Source: Schistosoma haematobium
Taxonomy: Eukaryota > Platyhelminthes > Trematoda > Strigeidida > Schistosomatidae
Direction: 5' to 3'
DNA length: 64,000 nucleotides
Assembly (NCBI RefSeq): GCF_000699445.3
Contig: NC_067196.1
Location: 85,178,364-85,242,363, forward strand
Under the pieces are notes generated by a model. The model was not told the origin of the DNA. It was given only the letters and a program-made list of their open reading frames with translations, and did no database searches. Both the position numbers and the translations under genes were made by a program. Positions 58,833 to 64,000 of this stretch are shown one piece after another. Positions within the stretch are counted from its first letter, which is position 1. The number at the start of each line of letters is the position of its first letter.

Positions 58833-59057
58833 TCAAAGAAAATCAATAAAATATTGCCATAATAAAGGACAAATTAATAGTAGATACATATTAATTGATT
58901 TAAAATTAGATGTATTACACAAATCTTGATTACAACAATTTACTGTAAATTGTACTGATTTATAACTCCAATAAAGCCAATTTGATAATGGTTTACAATG
59001 TTGTACACATTGTCTTGTTGCTATACCTCCTAAGAAATAACGTGAATGTTCTATGGT
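58833..59057 (-). CDS. Ly6/CD59-like GPI-anchored protein, last exon
   Basis: Ly6/uPAR-domain proteins of schistosomes (CD59-like, tegumental) are small, extracellular and GPI-anchored. This minus-strand exon starts after ...ctttatag (acceptor at 59058) in phase 0 and encodes 74 residues: TIEHSRYFLGGIATRQCVQH, C at the next position, NWLYWSYKSVQFTV and CCNQDLCNTSN. The CC-x4-C-N ending is the Ly6 signature. It is followed by a hydrophobic tail (MYLLLICPLLWQYF) expected for GPI transfer, with the attachment site probably in the N-T-S-N stretch. The stop TGA is at 58835-58833. It gives cysteines 6 to 10 of the domain. The function in the fluke is unknown; I do not assign it to a numbered CD59-like paralogue. 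Confidence 0.82.
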   Translation of the reverse strand, partial: TIEHSRYFLGGIATRQCVQHCKPLSNWLYWSYKSVQFTVNCCNQDLCNTSNFKSINMYLLLICPLLWQYFIDFL

Positions 59058-59844
59058 CTATAAAGATTTTTGTAATTTTTTTTTGTACAGAAAATAAAAC
59101 AGAACAAAGTTTTAGAATTTAATAAAATTCTTGGTTTACTGACAAGTAATGGTTGTATATAAATTGTTTATTATTTGTCTAATTTTTAATATTGAATGTG
59201 TTAGTTTCAATGACTTTATCGATATTAATATGTAGGGTCAAACATCCATATCATTTTGGTAGTATACCGCGGGAACTGTTGTTCTATTCGACACTCAAAC
59301 AACATGTTATATCCCTAATATCAGTATTTTATATTTCTTTAACAGCAATTCGTTCGATATACACCAAATATCAACGTAAAATTTAATGGAAGCTAGCTAT
59401 CAATATCATTAGGTTAGGCTACATTAGACTTCGAGTATAAATGTTTAATTCCTCAAGTTGCTGTAATACAAAACTGTATTAAAACTATGTCTAAACTCAT
59501 CAATCAAGTTTGCATTCATGAAATATGTATAATATTAACTAATGTGAATGAAATCGTCTACTTTCATTATAAAATTTCAGGATATAAATATATGTACCAT
59601 CATGGATGTTTGCTTTGATTCAAGAAAGATTTTTGTATAAATTACTTGTTCCGAGCCTGGATGTTGTTCTACGTAAATTTTAATTCAGATACCTATTTTT
59701 CTTAGGATCCGTGAATTCATGTAAACCACTAGTTTTTAATAAAGGTTTTCCTAGTCCATCCATTTAAAATTTCAGTAAACATCTACATGGTTTAAATAGC
59801 AGACGTCCTGTATCACTTTTACATTTCATTTTTAAATCCTTAAA

Positions 59845-60460
59845 CCAGTCAATCAATCAGTCAGCTACAACGTAGGACCAGGCACATATATGCATTGGTC
59901 CAAGTTGTCATACTTCATTAGCACAACAAGATGAGCACCAAATTTATAGAAGTAGTTACTTCAATGGTAGTAAAATGTAAAAGAAAAATTGCGTATAAAG
60001 ATATAGTACAGGAATAAAGAATTAGTTCGTAAAAAGGAAGGTATGAAGGAATTCTAATCTCACGGTTTAGGAGAAGATAAATAGGGTATACACCTACGCC
60101 ATTGTGATCGGTTCTGAGCCATGTTACACAGAGTTTCCAACAATTGGTTACGATAGTCACGCGGACCCCAACCAAGTAGTCTGAATCTACCAACATGGCA
60201 AAGACTAGGAGTTAGTGACTTTAAGGACTGATGCCACATTTTGGTCTGGTCGCCCCTAACTCTCTTCCAGCCGTCTCCAACACTAGTCACCATTGCGCAT
60301 TGTGGTAGTCGATGTTCAGGCATACGTAACACGTGGACCAACCATCTCAGTCGATGAATATTCACAACCTCGTCAACTGATTTACCATCATTCCTCAATA
60401 ACTTGAGTCTAACCTCACTATTACTTATCTGGTGATCTCAGCAGATACAAGAAATATTTC
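59845..60460 (-). mobile_element. RTE-like non-LTR retrotransposon 3' end
   Basis: A near twin of 35585-36200 in the same orientation. The minus strand is open for 112 codons (60398-60060): KSVDEVVNIHRLRWLVHVLR, HRLPQCAMVTSVGDGWKRV and SQWRRCI. The 3' end runs to the same tail sequence at about 59850. Confidence 0.85.
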
Positions 60461-60739
60461 TAAAACATCCTCATACGAATCAAAGGCAAATAGACTATTT
60501 AAGAACATTTCAATTAAACGGTTATCTTTTCTTTTTTACTTTATGTGATCGGATTAGTGTATTTCGGATTTAGACATAGGAAGCATGTTATCTTTCTTTT
60601 TTTTATCATAAGTATTCATTTCATTTGAGCAAATGATTTTAATCCATACACACAAAAAAATACATTTAAATTTCTTACAATTCAAGTACATTCAGTTTTT
60701 TTACCGTTTCAATAAAGTTAAATAATAGATTTCACAGAA

Positions 60740-60955
60740 TGAAATCATGATTCAATTGAAACTAGACCACCATGGAAAATCTGAAAGCAATGGAAGACCG
60801 CTTTGTCCTAGTATGGGACTCCTCAGCAGTGCGCATCCACGATCCCACACCCAGCGGGATTCGAGCCCAGAACCTACTGGTCCCGCGCGTGGGCACTTAA
60901 CCACTAGACCACTGAGCCGGCATCCAACGGTGTTAATGTCTAACTTCAACCAAAA
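60740..60955 (-). mobile_element. HHR-SINE, minus strand, near full length
   Basis: The complete family order in reverse, from the tail (atgattcaattgaaactaga) to the tRNA-like head (gagccggcatccaacggtgttaatgtct). The ribozyme core CTGAGGA is intact, but GAAAC is AAAGC and the cleavage site is TTC, so this copy should not cut. Confidence 0.85.
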
Positions 60956-61117
60956 TCTCCACAAATCCTTTCTGATAATAAATTTCCATTTGATTTATTA
61001 TCTATTAACATAATAAAACAAGACCATTGAAAATTCATTATTATAATAAGAAGTAATGGATTCAATAAATTACTACCTTTTGTTTGGTGTATTTTTTTGT
61101 CTTTCTCTTAAACTTAC

Positions 61118-61209
61118 TTTACAAAATTTACAACCATCCGCTACTTCTAAATGTTCTATTTCTAAAGGAAGTGAACACTGATCACATGTATAACATTTGA
61201 TGGATTCAA
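61118..61209 (-). CDS. Ly6/CD59-like protein, penultimate exon (amino-terminal half of the Ly6 domain)
   Basis: 92 nt on the minus strand, from ...ttttctag (acceptor) to a strong AAA|GTAAGT donor, entering with two bases of a split codon, as is normal after a signal-peptide exon. It encodes ESIKCYTCDQCSLPLEIEHL and EVADGCKFCK, giving the first five cysteines in the C-Y-x-C-x-x-C and C-x-x-C order of Ly6 domains. Joined in phase 0 to 59057-58833, the ten cysteines of the three-finger fold are complete. Mature protein about 100 residues before GPI processing. The signal-peptide exon was not found up to 64000. Confidence 0.8.
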
Positions 61210-64000
61210 CTAGAAAATAAAAAGAAATTATGAAAGTAATTAAAAAAATGCTATTACGTAAGATTAATTGTTCTTGATAAATTCATAGTATATCTGTAAA
61301 TGACTACTGATTTTATTATATATGAATAATATAATATCATGTATTGAAAACCATTAGTCCATTTGATCAATTATGATAATGCAATGAGAAGATGAAGGTT
61401 ATCAGTATTATGTAATATATTTGCTCAATACATTTCGAACAATCTGATTACGCATATATGTTAAATCTATCGAAGCGTCCAAGTCACCCGATTGAGATAC
61501 GTGCAAAACCGAAGTTTCCAAAACAACGATTTGTCTACAATAGCGGTTCTTTATTGAATAATACACAAAATTTAGTTACAAACCTCAACTTGTTAAGTGT
61601 CTGGGGCGTTTAAATGCGTCCTTTAAGTATGAAAATAAAAAGGCTTCCTGTAACAGTGACATAAAGAATAATTATAACATACGATAGTACAAAAGACAGC
61701 TGATAGCAGTGTCTAAATTTGATAAGAGTTTACAAACAGCCGAAACCCGAACCAAGAGCAAAACAATATGGAAACTGTTGCGTTTAAACAAATGCACAAA
61801 ATTGTGGATAACCGCTACAGTGATTAACATAAAGTAATTATAATAACAAATAAAATTATAAGTACAATAAACGTTATAAGTGTATGTGAACATTTCAGAA
61901 TATTACAGTACAACTTGCGTTACAACAAGCTTAAAAATTGTTGGGAATACATTTGCTTACTCAATCTAAATAAGTAGTATAAAACAATATACAAAGGAGT
62001 GGAAAGGGAGAGAGTAGGAACAATGTAAGACAAACTTAACAATATACTTGTTAAGACATTTTTACATGAGAACTAAATAGTCAACTAGACAGATTAAAGG
62101 TAAGTCGCAACAAAGAAAACTTAAAGTACACAAAAACAATATGATAACCACTCTGGATAATAAATCAGTATTACCAGGGTAGGTTAAGGGTATGAACAAA
62201 CTGTTTTTGAACACATAAAAGAGGTTTCAGTTTCCGTACAGTCAAGGCTTCAATAAACCTTAGTATGCGCCCTTGAAAGCTTTTTTACATTGCAAATGCT
62301 GAATTGATATCAAGCTTACGACCAATCTCAACCAAATGTTTCGCAATGGAGGATGATGTCTGTCTATCCTGTGATCTTATTTGACCATTGGAAGTCATTT
62401 GTTTCTGCAGCCATTCGGGTATTCATTCCTCCACCTTTATTTGCAGATCACGATTGCCCCTCTCTATGTACATGTGACCGCACATACATATAAATTGATA
62501 GATACAATGGGTTGTGACAATCGCCTACGTGTTGTTTGGGTTTTTGATGAAGCATAGACCTTCTCTTTTCAATACTGCCAAGTTGGGCTGCATAAAATGT
62601 CCTGTTGATTGCTAATATAGATCTCCATTTCAACATGGGATTATTTTGGTCGCCTCTTAATGGTAACGTGGTGCAAACATGCTTTTTAGGTGACAGAAGC
62701 GTCATAGATCTAATCGTATTGCAACCCTTACATCGGTTTATAAACTTTAATGAATAACTGTTATTCATCAATGTTCCAGTTGAGAGCTTCCTCTTTATTT
62801 CAATAGTATCACCAGTGCAAATATGATTGATTCCATTGAATAATCCCTTTATTAATCCTCGCTTATGATGAATTGGGTAATGACTATGGAGATTAAGAAA
62901 TTGCCTTTCTTTATACAGAACGTTTGATGGAACCATCATCTCTCCTACTAATCAGTATGTCTAGAATAAGAATTTAGTAAGTGAAATATGCTTTTGACTT
63001 GTGTTGAGTTCTTTTAACTAGTGGTTCATATCTTCACGTTTATACGCTATGATTATGATGTCGTCAACATACCGTTTTTACAGATATATCTTTTGAATTG
63101 AGTCTTCAGCTAGATTTTCAACGTATCCCATAAACACATCAGCCAGCAACGGTCCTAAATGGCTACCCACAGCTACGCCGAGACTTTGTCGAACGTGCTC
63201 ACCCTTAAAAGTGAATTTTACATTGTCAGTACATAATTATAATAAATCTTTAAGAGTTTTAACAAGAAATAGCAACGGAAGGTCATTCAATGAGATAAAG
63301 TCACATAAAATATTATTAGTTTTCCTTAGAGGTACATTTGTAAATAAAGTGTTCACATCAAAGGATCACATTGTTTTTGTTTTTATATTAATGTTTATTA
63401 AATAAGTGACCGACACATTGAAAGAATTGGATGTTAGGGGGTACTGGGCTTATGAATTTTCTGTAGTTCATATAAATTAAGATACACCGAACTCATAAGT
63501 TTTAATAATTTAAACTCATCTTTGTTAATAGCATTCATGTTTAACAATTTCATTAGATTTGAGTTTACTTTCTTTTCTAATTTACGTAATCTATCAGAGT
63601 CAACATCAGACATAAATTTGCTTTTGCCACTGAGAATGGATTCCATTTTACTTTTGTAATCAGAGTTATTCATAGTAACGAAACCAGATCCTTTATCAAG
63701 TTTAACTATAATAATATCAGCATTATATCGTAATTCTTTTAATGAGTTGAAATGCTAAGAAGTTAATATGTTATTCTGCTTTGGTTCAGCAGAATGAAAC
63801 TTGTGAGCTATATCCATTAGTTTAGCTTTAAACTAAAAATTTGAATTAACAAAATCCATCGTTATAACACCTAGTCTGTCCTATGAATATGCAAACTGAG
63901 CCCATATCAACGTCGTTTTACGAACGTTCAGTTGATGTCAGACTTTTATCTTCTTAACTAATTTCCACTTGGAGCAATTAACATACGAACCATCCACTCC
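61210..64000. other. Upstream region or first intron of the Ly6/CD59-like gene
   Basis: No signal-peptide exon can be identified; the missing first exon is probably beyond the window. Nearly all of this stretch from 61430 on is a minus-strand PLE. Confidence 0.5.
61430..64000 (-). mobile_element. Penelope-like element, long copy (RT plus GIY-YIG), running off the window
   Basis: Read on the minus strand from 64000 down: IIIVKLDKGSGFVTMNNSDY (about 63715-63650), RLRKLEKKVNSNLMKLLNMN and LYELQKIHKPSTP (63673-63434), VAVGSHLGPLLADVFMGYVE (about 63180-63120), KRYVDDIIIIAYKRED (RT motif C, Y-V-D-D), then NLHSHYPIHHKRGLIKGLFN. A damaged GIY-YIG domain (about 62560-62200) ends HTLNLPW with a stop at 62173-62171. 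The 3' region (62170-61430) includes the acatttcgaacaatctg motif shared with the 6757-6996 arms. Several frameshifts make it non-autonomous. Confidence 0.85.

Larger units (their letters stand above)
59058..61117 (-). other. Intron of the Ly6/CD59-like gene
   Basis: 2 kb (minus-strand donor GTAAGT at 61117-61112, acceptor TATAG at 59062-59058). It contains an RTE-like 3' end (59845-60460) and an HHR-SINE (60740-60955), both minus-oriented; 59060-59800 holds nothing recognised. Confidence 0.75.

Noticed and set aside
61077..61117. A longer version of the Ly6 penultimate exon ending at an AAAAG|GTAGTA donor (61077)
   Set aside because: It would leave two bases and run into a stop at the next exon; the consensus GTAAGT at 61117 restores phase 0 and the Ly6 spacing.
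1..64000. CRISPR arrays, prophage, bacterial operons or plasmid origins
   Set aside because: The window is eukaryotic: spliced genes, Pol III SINEs and non-LTR elements throughout, and no direct-repeat/spacer array was seen.

Overview
The window is AT-rich, intron-bearing animal DNA that looks like a blood fluke (genus Schistosoma). Three things point there: a Smα-type tRNA/hammerhead SINE, several families of Penelope-like elements (PLEs), and many RTE- and CR1-type non-LTR fragments. Exons are short and sit between multi-kilobase introns packed with decayed retroelements. I cannot name the species.

Four host genes can be supported. (1) 820-16856, + strand: the 3' part (four exons) of an ABHD17-type depalmitoylase, a serine hydrolase with its whole catalytic triad visible; its 5' exon(s) lie before the window. 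(2) 34321-43157, + strand: a complete two-exon NDOR1/Tah18-type diflavin reductase, the electron donor of cytosolic iron-sulfur assembly. (3) 45126-53745, + strand: a complete six-exon EI24/PIG8-like multi-pass membrane protein. (4) 61209-58833, - strand: the last two exons of a Ly6/CD59-like GPI-anchored surface protein, recognised from its ten-cysteine pattern; its signal-peptide exon is not visible. The splice phases of all four models close. They form no obvious pathway.

Layout: 1-16.9 kb is ABHD17, with introns holding an HHR-bearing SINE, two inverted repeats made of PLE ends, a Smα inverted pair and a cluster of PLE fragments. 17-34 kb has no host exon that I can see; it holds PLE, RTE, LTR-retrotransposon and CR1 remnants. 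35.2-41.9 kb is a single NDOR1 intron holding a young RTE insertion with a 17-bp target duplication beside an old near full-length RTE copy. 43.2-53.7 kb is a spacer followed by EI24. 53.7-64 kb holds the convergent Ly6 gene, whose upstream intron or flank carries a long PLE.

The most notable non-genic structures are a tRNA-derived SINE (not Smα) that encodes a structurally complete hammerhead ribozyme; a perfect 116-bp palindrome of PLE ends; and an RTE family whose 5' end appears to be an antisense copy of its own 3' coding end, seen at two loci. All calls come from reading the sequence and from knowledge of the families; no search was run.
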